This document shows, in pieces, positions 17,948 through 27,565 of a stretch of 46,984 nucleotides of DNA (the stretch's first letter is position 1; each line of letters begins with the position of its first letter). The position numbers were made by a program, and so were the translations under genes. Where the stretch lies: the NCBI GenBank assembly GCA_026708685.1, contig JAPOUL010000085.1:1-46984 (forward strand), written 5' to 3'. Below the pieces are notes generated by a model. It ran no database searches. It had not been told where the DNA came from and worked only from the letters and a program-made list of their open reading frames with translations. This stretch comes from Bacteroidota bacterium. GTDB taxonomy: Bacteria; Bacteroidota; Rhodothermia; Rhodothermales; Bin80.

Positions 17948-18129
17948 TTAGCATTCTCACACTGGAACATGACCATCCATCCCTAAAATTCTACCACCAT
18001 GACTGACAGCATCCCTGTGGCGAAACACCAAGAAACAATGCTGGTATGCAGGAGGGTTCGTCACATGACTCTCCGTGCCTTCTTCAATGTCAGGGTTTGC
18101 ATCCCATTACCCAGACGCTTGATGACACC
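17948..18129. other. Gap between mod and res remnant
   Basis: 182 bp with no recognised gene. A short frame from ATG 18001 (MTDSIPVAKHQETM) looks coding-like but ends quickly. It may be a relic of a small gene often found between mod and res. Confidence 0.2.
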
Positions 18130-18520
18130 ATGAAATTGACCTTTGAGTCTCATCTGGAATATCAGTTGAACGCAATCAAATCTATCACAGATTTGTTTTC
18201 AAGTCAAGTCCCGCAGAATACTACAATCTATCAGAATGTGAATGAACCGGGTTTTCTACATTCTATGTTGGCTGTTGGAAATCATCTCATACTCACGGAT
18301 AAGCAACTCTTAGAGTCTGTGAATGCCATTCAAAGTAGAAATGGATTACTTGTCTCAGACCAATTGGATGGAATGCATTTTTTCGTAGAAATGGAGACGG
18401 GTAATGGCAAAACCTATGTTTACTTACGAACCTTTAAAAAAACGGAAGCCCCTTCATTTGATCATTCCTGATGTGAACCATGTATCCTTCACTGAATATA
18501 ACCGCATGCATTACGATTGA
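18130..18520 (+). pseudogene. Type III restriction enzyme Res, N-terminal remnant
   Basis: From ATG 18130 the protein opens MKLTFESHLEYQLNAIKSI and reaches MHFFVEMETGNGKTYVYLRT, the Res N-terminus plus the helicase Walker A motif (ETGNGKT). The frame then slips at a run of A near 18435 and stops at 18471; the +1 frame continues as KPLHLIIPDV, resembling helicase motif Ia, to a stop at 18518-18520. Intact Res is about 900-1000 residues, so over 85% including the nuclease domain is missing. Restriction is surely lost. Being directly downstream of mod shows that this was a complete type III system. Confidence 0.85.
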
Positions 18521-18682
18521 CTGTACATGAATTCTCTTTCTTCAAACCTGATTAATGTTTTCCAGGCGAGACCCTGTCTGCATCTGTACCGTTTACTCTC
18601 ACTCAAATGTGTCTATCATTGATGAAGCGTTCCGATATGGTTAAGTGTTTAGCATTTTGTCGTAATTTTGACTGTTTTCTGA

Positions 18683-18688
18683 AAGGAG
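18683..18688 (+). promoter_or_regulatory. Strong Shine-Dalgarno site of actA
   Basis: AAGGAG lies 12 bp before the ATG of actA. Most other starts in this window lack such a site, so the first gene of the respiratory operon has an unusually clear ribosome binding site. Confidence 0.6.
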
Positions 18689-18700
18689 CAACATCTCTCA

Positions 18701-19348
18701 ATGCCCCAAATCTTTCCTAAGAAATCAAATCTTCTGCCCCACCTTTCGCTGGGTGCTCTACTTGGAAGCGGTCTGGTCGTCGTATTCTTGGTTTGGTACT
18801 ACTTCTCTCCTGAATATACCGATGTCGGATATGCCCCCGAACAGCCCGTTGCTTACAGTCATCGAGTCCATGTGGATCAATTAGGACTGGACTGCCGCTA
18901 TTGCCATAGCTTTGTTGAAGTTGCAGATGTAGCCAATGTACCCGCCACAGAGACCTGCATGAACTGTCACGAAGTGGTGCTTCCACAAAGTACAGAACTC
19001 ATGCCTGTGCGTGCCAGTTGGTCGGACGATTCATCCATCCCTTGGGTAAAAATTCATCAAGTGCCTGATTATGCACACTTCAGCCATGCCGTCCATGTCA
19101 ATAATGGGGTCGGATGTGAAACGTGTCATGGACGTATAGATCATATGGATGTTGTTCATCTAGTTGAACCTCTCTCTATGGGCTGGTGTCTGGAATGCCA
19201 CCGCGAGCCTGAAAAATACCTGCGTCCCAATGAGGAAATCACGACGATGGGCTATGTTCACAGTGCAGGATTTGTCCAAGATAACCTGAATCGAATCAAA
19301 CAGGAAGGAATCCGTCCACCCACCAACTGCAGTGCCTGCCACTATTAA
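18701..19348 (+). CDS. actA: Alternative complex III subunit ActA, pentahaem cytochrome c
   Basis: 215 residues. One N-terminal membrane anchor (LSLGALLGSGLVVVFLVWYYF, about 12-32) and five CxxCH haem-binding sites: CRYCH (~65), CMNCH (~87), CETCH (~140), CLECH (~163) and CSACH at the C-terminus. This equals the pentahaem ActA of Rhodothermus marinus alternative complex III, a quinol:electron acceptor oxidoreductase replacing the bc1 complex. It carries electrons on the periplasmic side toward ActE or the oxidase. It is the first gene of the operon, with a good ribosome binding site; the remnant res gene ends about 180 bp upstream, so the promoter must lie in that gap. Confidence 0.93.
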   Translation: MPQIFPKKSNLLPHLSLGALLGSGLVVVFLVWYYFSPEYTDVGYAPEQPVAYSHRVHVDQLGLDCRYCHSFVEVADVANVPATETCMNCHEVVLPQSTELMPVRASWSDDSSIPWVKIHQVPDYAHFSHAVHVNNGVGCETCHGRIDHMDVVHLVEPLSMGWCLECHREPEKYLRPNEEITTMGYVHSAGFVQDNLNRIKQEGIRPPTNCSACHY

Positions 19349-19349
19349 T

Positions 19350-22300
19350 ATGATTTCTCTTCCCGTGATTGACGGCCCCTACTCGGAGCCAGATCTGAAG
19401 ATGTGGCGGAGCCATCCCCATCTTCATCAGGACCCTGACCTGATTGAAGTTGCCTCCGAAGAACTCATACCTGGGGCCAGTGAAGGCCCCACTGGGACGA
19501 ATCGTCGTCATTTTATGCAGTTGTTAGGGGCTTCTATGGCCATGGCTGGTTTGGCAGCATGTCGACGACCTGTTGAAACCATCATGCCCTTTTCAGATCG
19601 CCCTGAGGAACTGATACCTGGAGTTGCTCTGAATTATGCAACAGCCATGAATTTTCGCGGTGTAGCACGTCCAATACTCGCAAAAAGTTATGACGGTCGG
19701 CCTGTGAAACTGGAAGGAAACCCCGATCATCCAAACGCATCTGGATCGTCAAGCGTTTTTGATCAAGCATCACTGTTGCAACTCTATGATCCTGATCGTT
19801 CAAAACAAATTTTGCACAACGGATCCAACGCCTCTTGGCAAGATGTGCTGAATCTGTTACAACAGACACTGTCTGGAAATCGCAGGATTGCTGTTCTAGC
19901 AGCCCCCGACAGTTCCCCCACCCGTGCCCGCCTCCGTGTTGAGCTTGAAAATCAGTTCTCCTCGTTTGAATGGATAGATTATCGCAGTGAGGGAGATGAT
20001 AGCGAAGCACTCGGTTTTCAAATGGCCTATGGGTTGCCTTTGCGCCCTATCTATGATTTTCAAAATGCTGAGATCATCGTAAGCCTTGATGCAGATTTTC
20101 TTGGAACGACGGCGGCCAATGGCAATTGGAATACCTACTCGTTTACCCAGGGACGCAAACTCAATGGTGTTGAAGATCAGATGAGTCGTCTTTATGTCAT
20201 GGAGAGTACGTACACTTCCACGGGAACAATGGCTGATCACCGCCTGCGTATGCGTTCTGATCAAATTTCTGATTTTGCAAGTCAACTTGCCACCGCCCTA
20301 GGAATCTACTCAGGATCAACTCCAGACGCATTGGCATCCGAAATTGCTCGTGAATTGCTCAATTCCAATGGACAGTGTATCCTCGTTGCTGGGGAAACGC
20401 AACCTCCCGAAGTTCATGCACTCTGTGCACTGATCAACGATACTGTGGGTGCTGTAGGAGCAACGATTTCTCTACTTGACACCGAGCAATCTCCCCAGAA
20501 CCCCCAATCTCAAACGCTTCCTGCACTTGTGGACGACATGGAATCAGGATTGATTGATGTCCTGTTGATGTTGGGAGTCAACCCTGTGTATGATGCTCCT
20601 CCTGCTCTAGGATTTCATTCGGCTTTGGAGCGCGTCAATGACAGCATTCATCTTGGTCTCCATGTAGATGAGACGGCTCAGAAGAGTACATGGCACATTC
20701 CTATGGCTCATTTCTTGGAAGCTTGGGGAGATGGCCGCTCCTGGAATGGAACGCTCACACCAGTCCAACCACTGATTGCTCCACTTTACGACAATGCTCG
20801 CAGTGAAATTGAGATTCTACATGCACTTTCTACTGGCCAAATAGCCAGTGGTTATGATCTTGTGCGTCAGACATGGACTTCCGTCCTAGATGATCAAGAG
20901 TTTGAGATGCAGTGGCGTCGTGTTTTACACAATGGATACCTTGAGGGAACAGGTTATGACTCTGTTACGACTGAGCCCTCCTTTGATGGACCATTGGCCG
21001 ATTCTCATTCAGGCTTGGAACTGATTCTACGTCTGGATTCCACGCTCCTTGATGGCAGCTTTGCGAATAACGCATGGTGTCAGGAACTTCCCGATCCTAT
21101 CACGAAAATCGTCTGGGACAACGTCGCTGTGATGAGTCCCAAAACGGCGGCGGATTACGGACTTGTTTGTAGATATTCCAAAGGACGGTATATCTCTGAT
21201 GTCGTCAGGATCAGTGCAAACGGGCAACAAGTTGATTTGCCAATCTGGATTCTTCCTGGCCATGCCGATGAGACGATCTCGGTCAATCTCGGATATGGAC
21301 GCAACATTTCTACTACACGTCCTCAGCGTGATACTCCTTTCTGGGATAAAGATGACGAAACGGATGTGTACGCCAAGGGCACTTTAGCCACAGGAATCGG
21401 GACGAATGTCTCAATCCTCCGAAATACGTTTTCCCAGTCCGTCATACCAGATGCCAACATTACGGCAACTGGCCAGAAATGGACGATTGTAACCACGCAG
21501 GACCATGGAATCCTTGATACCAAATCCCGCCCGATTGTTCGAATGGCCACTTTGGATGAGTATCGTGAAGATCCAGCCTTTGCTCTCCAAGATGAAGTGC
21601 CAACCCCCAGTTCGGATGTAAAAACGGATTTTCAGGAGTACCCTGAATTGTGGAAAGATTCGCATCCTGCCAAATCCACCGCATTCCGAGATAGCGACTA
21701 CTGGCAGAACCAGTGGGGAATGGTCATTGATCTGAATGCATGTACAGGTTGTAATGCATGTATCGTCGCCTGTCAGGCCGAAAACAATATCCAGGTGGTG
21801 GGCAAAAAAGAGGTGGGCAATGGCCGTGAGCTTCACTGGCTACGAATTGACCGCTATTTTGTCACCGATGGAGGAACGCAGTTGGATGCCGATCCTCAGA
21901 TCGTCATGCAACCCATTCCATGTCAGCACTGCGAAAATGCTCCATGTGAATCTGTGTGCCCCGTCGCTGCTACGGTTCATTCACCCGATGGGACCAATCA
22001 GATGATCTATAACCGTTGCATTGGTACGAGGTACTGTGCTAATAACTGCCCCTACAAGGTTCGTCGATATAATTTCTATAACTGGTCCAAGACCATTCCT
22101 GAAACCGTTCAGATGGCCCAGAATCCGAATGTATCCATTCGATTCAGGGGGGTCATGGAAAAATGCTCCTTCTGCATTCAACGAATCCGCGAAACGCAAA
22201 AACGGGCTGGTTTGGAAAAACGGTCGCTTCATCGTGATGAGGTCGTCACTGCCTGCCAGCAGGCCTGCCCCGCAGAAGCCATTACATTCGGCGACTTGAA

Positions 22301-22445
22301 TGATGATCAAAGTCAGGTGAGTCAAGCCATGCAGAATGCACGTGGCTACAAACTCCTTGCTGAATTGAATATCAAACCGCGCGTTTCGTATCTGGCACGT
22401 GTGCGTAATCCAAATCTGGATCTTGAACCCGCTGACATTTCTTAG
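19350..22445 (+). CDS. actB: Alternative complex III subunit ActB, fused MopB-like and iron-sulfur protein
   Basis: 1031 residues from ATG 19350 (a GTG at 19332 inside actA is possible but weaker). A Tat motif sits at residues 52-60 (NRRHFMQLLGASMAMAG). The long first part resembles molybdopterin oxidoreductases but ActB binds no molybdenum. The C-terminal part from about residue 797 is ferredoxin-like: CTGCNACIVACQAENN, CQHCENAPCESVCP, CIGTRYCANNCPYK and CSFCIQRI, matching the three [4Fe-4S] and one [3Fe-4S] clusters of the family. It passes electrons within the periplasmic arm. It lies 1 bp after actA and is co-transcribed with actC. Confidence 0.93.
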   Translation: MISLPVIDGPYSEPDLKMWRSHPHLHQDPDLIEVASEELIPGASEGPTGTNRRHFMQLLGASMAMAGLAACRRPVETIMPFSDRPEELIPGVALNYATAMNFRGVARPILAKSYDGRPVKLEGNPDHPNASGSSSVFDQASLLQLYDPDRSKQILHNGSNASWQDVLNLLQQTLSGNRRIAVLAAPDSSPTRARLRVELENQFSSFEWIDYRSEGDDSEALGFQMAYGLPLRPIYDFQNAEIIVSLDADFLGTTAANGNWNTYSFTQGRKLNGVEDQMSRLYVMESTYTSTGTMADHRLRMRSDQISDFASQLATALGIYSGSTPDALASEIARELLNSNGQCILVAGETQPPEVHALCALINDTVGAVGATISLLDTEQSPQNPQSQTLPALVDDMESGLIDVLLMLGVNPVYDAPPALGFHSALERVNDSIHLGLHVDETAQKSTWHIPMAHFLEAWGDGRSWNGTLTPVQPLIAPLYDNARSEIEILHALSTGQIASGYDLVRQTWTSVLDDQEFEMQWRRVLHNGYLEGTGYDSVTTEPSFDGPLADSHSGLELILRLDSTLLDGSFANNAWCQELPDPITKIVWDNVAVMSPKTAADYGLVCRYSKGRYISDVVRISANGQQVDLPIWILPGHADETISVNLGYGRNISTTRPQRDTPFWDKDDETDVYAKGTLATGIGTNVSILRNTFSQSVIPDANITATGQKWTIVTTQDHGILDTKSRPIVRMATLDEYREDPAFALQDEVPTPSSDVKTDFQEYPELWKDSHPAKSTAFRDSDYWQNQWGMVIDLNACTGCNACIVACQAENNIQVVGKKEVGNGRELHWLRIDRYFVTDGGTQLDADPQIVMQPIPCQHCENAPCESVCPVAATVHSPDGTNQMIYNRCIGTRYCANNCPYKVRRYNFYNWSKTIPETVQMAQNPNVSIRFRGVMEKCSFCIQRIRETQKRAGLEKRSLHRDEVVTACQQACPAEAITFGDLNDDQSQVSQAMQNARGYKLLAELNIKPRVSYLARVRNPNLDLEPADIS

Positions 22446-22469
22446 CCCTTGAACATTATCTGACTGACC

Positions 22470-23879
22470 GTGTCAACATCAACTGACCATACCGCTACGA
22501 TTCCCGCTGAACCACCCCTGGTGACGGGAAATCTTGGGTTTCACGACATAACCCAGTTGGTCTCTTATCATACAGAAAAACGCCCCCCATCGGTGTGGTA
22601 CATGACCCTGCTGGTGTCATCCACACTTTTGTCGATCCTGCTGATCCTCATTGGCTACCTCGTGTGGAATGGCGTTGGAGTTTGGGGAAACAACAATCCT
22701 GTGGGCTGGGGTTGGCCGATCGTAAACTTTGTATTCTGGGTTGGCATCGGACATGCAGGTACATTGATTTCTGCCATCCTATTCCTATTCCGTCAGCAGT
22801 GGAGAACGGCGATCAACCGAAGTGCAGAGGCGATGACGATTTTCGCCGTCATCTGTGCACTACTGTTTCCTACCATCCATGTTGGCCGGGTATGGGTCAT
22901 CTACTGGACCCTCCCCCTCCCCAATCAGATGGAAATGTGGCCTCAGTTCAAAAGTCCGCTCCTGTGGGATGTCTTTGCTGTGAGTGTCTACTTCACGGTG
23001 TCTCTGGTCTTCTGGTACATTGGTATGGTTCCCGACTTGGCAACCCTGCGCGATCGTGCCCGAAATACTTTCAAACGTAGAATCCTGGGATTCTTTTCTC
23101 TGGGATGGAGTGGAGCCAACCGCCACTGGCGAAACTACGAGAAGACCTATCTCCTCCTTGCGGCCCTTGCAACCCCCTTAGTTTTGAGTGTTCATTCGGT
23201 GGTTTCTTTTGACTTTGCTGTGAGCATCATCCCAGGTTGGCATACCACTATCTTTCCTCCCTACTTTGTCGCTGGTGCCATTTTCTCTGGATTTGCCATG
23301 GTCATGACGCTGCTCATTCTAGCTCGTCGAATCTATGGCATTGAAAATATCATCACCATTGATCATCTGGAAAAGATGGCCATCATCACGCTCCTTACGG
23401 GGACCATGGTTGGATTTGCCTACATTACTGAGTTCTTCATTGCTTGGTATTCACAGGTAGAGTATGAACAGTATGCATTTATCAACCGAGCCACAGGACC
23501 TTACGCATGGGCATATTGGATTATGATGTCATGCAACCTGCTTTTCCCGCAGTTTTTCTGGGTCAAACGCCTCCGCAGAAGCATTCCCTTTTTGTTCGTG
23601 ACCTCCATCATCGTCAATATCGGGATGTGGTTTGAGCGATTTGTCATCACCGTGACGAGTCTGCATAGAGATTTTCTTCCGAGTAGCTGGGACTATTTCA
23701 ATCCCACCTGGGTTGACATGCTAACCTTTGCAGGTTCGTTTGGACTGTTTATGACCTTGTTCTTACTATTCCTTCGCTTCATGCCTATGGTTGCCATGGC
23801 AGAGGTAAAAATGGTTCTCCCCGAAAGTGATCCTCATTTTTATGATGATCACGATGAATCCGAGCCATCAACTCATTGA
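22470..23879 (+). CDS. actC: Alternative complex III subunit ActC, NrfD/PsrC-like quinol-binding membrane protein
   Basis: 469 residues with about ten membrane helices, family length. It starts with the ActC-typical [17 protein letters not shown]; the GTG at 22470 is the only suitable start after an in-frame stop at 22461. NrfD-type proteins hold the quinol site; conserved pieces include [20 protein letters not shown] and [20 protein letters not shown]. The C-terminus is His/Asp-rich ([13 protein letters not shown]). It lies 24 bp after actB and 15 bp before actD. Confidence 0.93.
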   Translation: MSTSTDHTATIPAEPPLVTGNLGFHDITQLVSYHTEKRPPSVWYMTLLVSSTLLSILLILIGYLVWNGVGVWGNNNPVGWGWPIVNFVFWVGIGHAGTLISAILFLFRQQWRTAINRSAEAMTIFAVICALLFPTIHVGRVWVIYWTLPLPNQMEMWPQFKSPLLWDVFAVSVYFTVSLVFWYIGMVPDLATLRDRARNTFKRRILGFFSLGWSGANRHWRNYEKTYLLLAALATPLVLSVHSVVSFDFAVSIIPGWHTTIFPPYFVAGAIFSGFAMVMTLLILARRIYGIENIITIDHLEKMAIITLLTGTMVGFAYITEFFIAWYSQVEYEQYAFINRATGPYAWAYWIMMSCNLLFPQFFWVKRLRRSIPFLFVTSIIVNIGMWFERFVITVTSLHRDFLPSSWDYFNPTWVDMLTFAGSFGLFMTLFLLFLRFMPMVAMAEVKMVLPESDPHFYDDHDESEPSTH

Positions 23880-23894
23880 TGATCTGAGAATTTT

Positions 23895-24515
23895 ATGATC
23901 AAAACTATCATACAGAGTATTAAAGCTACTATGGGCATCTATGATGCTCGTGATGACGGTGTCTATGGGTTATTGGCCGAGTTTACCAACCCTGGCACTC
24001 TGATCACTGCTGCACGCGAGGTTCACTCCGCTGGATACCGCCATTTTGATACCCACTCCCCTTTCCCCATTCATGGCATGGATCGTGCGATGGGATTAGG
24101 GCAATCCAAAGTGGGTTACCTGACCCTTATTGGAGGCATCACAGGATTAGCGCTTGCAACTTGGTTACAGTGGTGGACTTCTGCGATTGATTATCCTATG
24201 AATATCAGCGGAAAACCATTCTTTGCGATTGAACCCTCCATTCCAATCATGTTTGAGCTCACCGTGCTCTTGGCAGCCCTGTTGACCGTTGGTGGAATGT
24301 TGGCGATGAATGGTTTACCCCGACCCTATAATCCACTCTTTTACTCTCGTGAATTTTATAGGGTAACTGATGATGCTTTTTTCCTGCACATTGCTGCCAG
24401 TGATTCCAAGTTTGACTTGAAAGCGACCGAAACCTTCCTGCAAGACATCGGTGCGACATCAATTGAAGTCATTCATGATCATGGATATTCAGAACTGCAT
24501 ATAACCGAAGAATGA
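23895..24515 (+). CDS. actD: Alternative complex III subunit ActD (DUF3341)
   Basis: 206 residues with two membrane helices (YLTLIGGITGLALATWLQWW and IMFELTVLLAALLTVGGMLA) and the DUF3341 features YGLLAEF, GYRHFDTHSPFPIHGMD and KPFFAIEPSIPIMFELTVL. It is a structural membrane subunit without cofactors. The stop overlaps the actE start (ATGA), pointing to coupled translation. Confidence 0.92.
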   Translation: MIKTIIQSIKATMGIYDARDDGVYGLLAEFTNPGTLITAAREVHSAGYRHFDTHSPFPIHGMDRAMGLGQSKVGYLTLIGGITGLALATWLQWWTSAIDYPMNISGKPFFAIEPSIPIMFELTVLLAALLTVGGMLAMNGLPRPYNPLFYSREFYRVTDDAFFLHIAASDSKFDLKATETFLQDIGATSIEVIHDHGYSELHITEE

Positions 24516-25120
24516 ACAAACTCTCTGCATTCTTTGTGATCGTATTCATTCTTTCGGGCTGTCGTGGTAGTCTGAGTGAAAATCCTCCCATCCACATCAA
24601 CCCAAATATGGATGCTATGGAGAGGTTTGAGGCACAGGAAGCCAATCCTTTCTTTGCCGATGGGCGTGCCATGCGTCCTCCTGTTGCTGGCACCGTTGCT
24701 CGCGGCATGTTACGCGAAGATGTTGCATTTCACACGGGTCGTCTTTCTGACGGAAGTTACATTGAAGTGATGCCTGTAGAGTATACCGTTGAGTTTACAA
24801 CGCGTGGACAGGATCGATATGATATCTACTGCAGTGTCTGCCATGGTGCGGCGGGTGATGGGCAGGGCGTGGTAATGACGGGTGGCTATGGATTTGTTCC
24901 TATTGGCTTCCACGATGACCGATTGCGTACGATTGAAGATGGATATCTGTATGAAGTTGTGTCCAATGGGGTTCGCAGTATGCCGGGATATGCACAGCAA
25001 ATCCCGGTAGCCGATCGTTGGGCCATTGTTGCTTATGTCCGTGCATTGCAGCGTAGCCAGAATGCTACCATAGATGATATACCTGCAGATCAACGGAATC
25101 AATTCCAGCCTACGCCTTGA
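24512..25120 (+). CDS. actE: Alternative complex III subunit ActE, monohaem cytochrome c lipoprotein
   Basis: 202 residues. A lipoprotein signal (FVIVFILSGC, C17) leads to a single cytochrome c domain: CSVCH with GAAGDGQGVV, and RSMPGYA supplying the distal Met. Family knowledge: ActE is the likely electron exit toward the oxidase's cytochrome c. The start overlaps actD by 4 bp. Confidence 0.92.
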   Translation: MNKLSAFFVIVFILSGCRGSLSENPPIHINPNMDAMERFEAQEANPFFADGRAMRPPVAGTVARGMLREDVAFHTGRLSDGSYIEVMPVEYTVEFTTRGQDRYDIYCSVCHGAAGDGQGVVMTGGYGFVPIGFHDDRLRTIEDGYLYEVVSNGVRSMPGYAQQIPVADRWAIVAYVRALQRSQNATIDDIPADQRNQFQPTP

Positions 25121-25131
25121 CCTTAGAATTT

Positions 25132-26403
25132 ATGCGTGACTCACTCCAAGGCAGTTCATTGTTTATGAAGTTCATTGATCCTCTTGCTCCGACCAAGAGT
25201 GACCAATATCCATTTACTGCATCCCCGAAGACCTATATTGTCGCCTTGCTGGCTGGTTTGGCAACGACCATTGTCAGCGTCTTTGTCGGGATGAGTGACC
25301 TTTTTCTTGAACAGTTTTACTTTTCATACCTTATCGGATGGACCTTCTGTCTCAGTCTTGCACTCGGATGTCTCTTCATTGTATTGATCAAGCACCTGGT
25401 CCGTGCCGAATGGATTGTTGCTCTTCGCAGAATCCCTGAGGCAGCGGCCGTATCCTTTCCCCTGCTGGCCATTCTCTCCATTCCAGTGATTCTTGGCCTG
25501 CTTGATGCTCATGGCCCCTACCATCACTGGACCGTGGAAGGCATTGCTGATCCTGCAAGCGATCACTATGATGAAATCGTTGCAGGAAAAGTAGCATACC
25601 TCAATATACCCTTCTTTCTTGCACGTCTTGCATTTTATTTCCTTTCTTGGATCTTCATCTCTTCACGGCTGTGGAGGCTCTCCATTCTTCAGGATGTGAC
25701 AGGTGATCCCCAGATATCGGTTCGGCTCCGTCATGTCAGTGCATGGGGACTGCCTCTATGTGCCATTACGACTGCATTTGCAGCGTTTGACGTGCTGATG
25801 ACCCTTGATCCGCACTGGTTTTCAACGATCTTTGGGGTCTATTTTTTCGCTGGTGCCTTTTTATCTGCCTTCTGCTTTACAGCTCTTACCGTTGCCTCCT
25901 TACAACGTGCTGGCATGCTTAGAGGAGTTGTTACCCGTGAACATTACCATGATCTTGGAAAGTTAATGTTTGGGTTTGTGGTCTTTTGGGCGTACATTGC
26001 CTTTAGTCAGTACATGCTCATCTGGTATGGAGGAATTCCAGAAGAAACCGCTTGGTTCAAGTATCGTCTACAGCATGGCTGGGAAACCCACAGCGGAGTC
26101 CTGCTCTTTGGACATTTTATTCTGCCCTTTGTGATCTTACTTCCCCGTGCCATCAAACGATTTGCTGCTCCCCTTGCGATCATTGCCGTGTGGCTTCTGA
26201 TCATGCAGTGGTTTGACATTCACTGGCAAGCTATGCCTGTTCTTCACAAAGAGCAGGCACAGTTTCACTGGCTGGACCTGAGTTGCTGGATAGGACTTTC
26301 GGCACTTTTCGTTGGGGCTTTCCTGTGGCGGTTGAGTCGACATTCTATTGTCTGCGAGAAAGATCCCCACCTTGAAAAATCCCTGCGCTTTGAAAACGTT
26401 TAA
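25132..26403 (+). CDS. actF: Alternative complex III subunit ActF, membrane protein related to ActC
   Basis: About 423 residues with ten membrane helices, an NrfD-like paralogue of ActC without cofactors. Features: TFGVYFFAGAFLSAF-like strand FSTIFGVYFFAGAFLSAFCF, YWAYIAFSQYMLIWYG-like FVVFWAYIAFSQYMLIWYG and GHFILPFVILLPR. ATG 25132 is chosen; a TTG at 25117 overlapping the actE stop would add five residues and is possible. ActF completes the canonical actABCDEF order. Confidence 0.9.
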   Translation: MRDSLQGSSLFMKFIDPLAPTKSDQYPFTASPKTYIVALLAGLATTIVSVFVGMSDLFLEQFYFSYLIGWTFCLSLALGCLFIVLIKHLVRAEWIVALRRIPEAAAVSFPLLAILSIPVILGLLDAHGPYHHWTVEGIADPASDHYDEIVAGKVAYLNIPFFLARLAFYFLSWIFISSRLWRLSILQDVTGDPQISVRLRHVSAWGLPLCAITTAFAAFDVLMTLDPHWFSTIFGVYFFAGAFLSAFCFTALTVASLQRAGMLRGVVTREHYHDLGKLMFGFVVFWAYIAFSQYMLIWYGGIPEETAWFKYRLQHGWETHSGVLLFGHFILPFVILLPRAIKRFAAPLAIIAVWLLIMQWFDIHWQAMPVLHKEQAQFHWLDLSCWIGLSALFVGAFLWRLSRHSIVCEKDPHLEKSLRFENV

Positions 26404-26414
26404 CATCCAGAGTT

Positions 26415-26762
26415 ATGGCTCATACTGACAAATCTACTACTGATCCTCCTCCAATTCAGAACGAAGCCATCGCCGCTGTTCCGCTGATGTGGTTCATTTT
26501 CAGCATTCTGTTTGGCTTGGGCCTTCTGTCGTTTGTTGCATCCTACTGGTTTAACAACGTTGCTGATCGCGTCCATATGGAGCATGCCGCTGAAGCGTCG
26601 TATCCAACGGTGGAACGATTGCAGATGAGCGGCATGCAACAACTCAACCGTTATGAGATGATCAGCGAAGGAGTCTTCCGAATTCCTATTGAGCAGGCGA
26701 TCCTACATGTGGCTGAGGAATTCCCCGAAGATGCTCCGATCTCTGAGGAAATGGTTCCCTGA
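26415..26762 (+). CDS. Small single-helix membrane protein of the ACIII-caa3 operon
   Basis: 115 residues: a polar N-terminus (HTDKSTTDPPPIQNEAI), one membrane helix (MWFIFSILFGLGLLSFVASYWF, about 26-47) and a periplasmic tail ending VAEEFPEDAPISEEMVP. It lies 12 bp after actF and its stop overlaps the sco start (TGATG), so it is translated with the respiratory genes. I do not recognise a named family. It could be an accessory subunit of complex III or an assembly factor of the oxidase. The tail pattern GVFRIPIEQAI resembles a conserved strand of small proteins in similar operons, from memory only. Confidence 0.75.
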   Translation: MAHTDKSTTDPPPIQNEAIAAVPLMWFIFSILFGLGLLSFVASYWFNNVADRVHMEHAAEASYPTVERLQMSGMQQLNRYEMISEGVFRIPIEQAILHVAEEFPEDAPISEEMVP

Positions 26763-27565
26763 TGAATCGATACTGCTTTGCCATCTTCGCTTTCAGTCTG
26801 TGGGTCACTCCGATCTATGCACAACTGACCCAGCAAGCCAGTATTGCCTATGAAGGTGTAGGACTGACACCCCAGTTAGGTGAACAGATTCCACTTGATC
26901 TATCCTTTCTTGATTCAGATGGAAAGGCAGTTACGCTCCAGGAGTACTTTCACCAAGGCCGCCCCGTGGTGCTCACCTTCGTCTACCATACCTGTCCTAT
27001 GCTGTGCAGTAGCCTCTTGGACGGTGTAACCCGCAGTTTGCAGGATCTGTCATGGACTCCCGGGACCAAGTATGAAATGCTCACGGTTTCGTTTAGTCCC
27101 TATGACACTCCAGAACGAGCCGCCCAACAGCGAGCCCGCTACATGAATCGGCTGGACTATCCTGTGGCTGAGTGGAGATTTCTGACGGGTGATGAAGCCT
27201 CTATCACCGCATTGACCCAGTCGGTAGGTTTTGAGTACAAATGGATTGAGGACATGGGTGAATTTGCCCACCCTGCCGCGGTCATCGTTTTAAGCGATTC
27301 AGGAATGATCACCCGTTACCTTCCTGACCTGTCGCCGAGAGGTCGTGATCTGCGTGCAGCTATTGTAGAAGCTTCAGACGGAATGGTGGGCAATCTTCTT
27401 GACCGTGCATTTCTTTACTGTTTCCAATTTGATCCAACGTCCAATTCTTACGTATTAGTCGCGCGGCGTGCGATGCAGGTTGGGGGTGGTATTACAGCTC
27501 TACTGCTGATTGCATTTTTAAGCATTTTATGGATCAACGATTCAACAAAATCTAGGCGCGAATGA
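26762..27565 (+). CDS. SCO1/SenC-type copper chaperone
   Basis: 267 residues. Signal peptide (FAIFAFSLWVTPIYAQ), thioredoxin-like SCO domain with the copper-binding CPMLC (about residues 78-82) in VVLTFVYHTCPMLCSSLLDG, and the distal His in GEFAHPAAVIVL (~170). Unlike many Sco proteins it ends with a membrane helix (GGGITALLLIAFLSILWI) and a short positive tail, so it may be held in the membrane at both processing states. It delivers copper to the CuA centre of CoxB, the next gene, with which it overlaps by 4 bp. Confidence 0.9.
   Translation: MNRYCFAIFAFSLWVTPIYAQLTQQASIAYEGVGLTPQLGEQIPLDLSFLDSDGKAVTLQEYFHQGRPVVLTFVYHTCPMLCSSLLDGVTRSLQDLSWTPGTKYEMLTVSFSPYDTPERAAQQRARYMNRLDYPVAEWRFLTGDEASITALTQSVGFEYKWIEDMGEFAHPAAVIVLSDSGMITRYLPDLSPRGRDLRAAIVEASDGMVGNLLDRAFLYCFQFDPTSNSYVLVARRAMQVGGGITALLLIAFLSILWINDSTKSRRE

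Noticed and set aside
19350..22445. Formate dehydrogenase or other molybdenum enzyme
   Set aside because: The fused iron-sulfur part, gene order and neighbours match ActB, which has no molybdenum cofactor.
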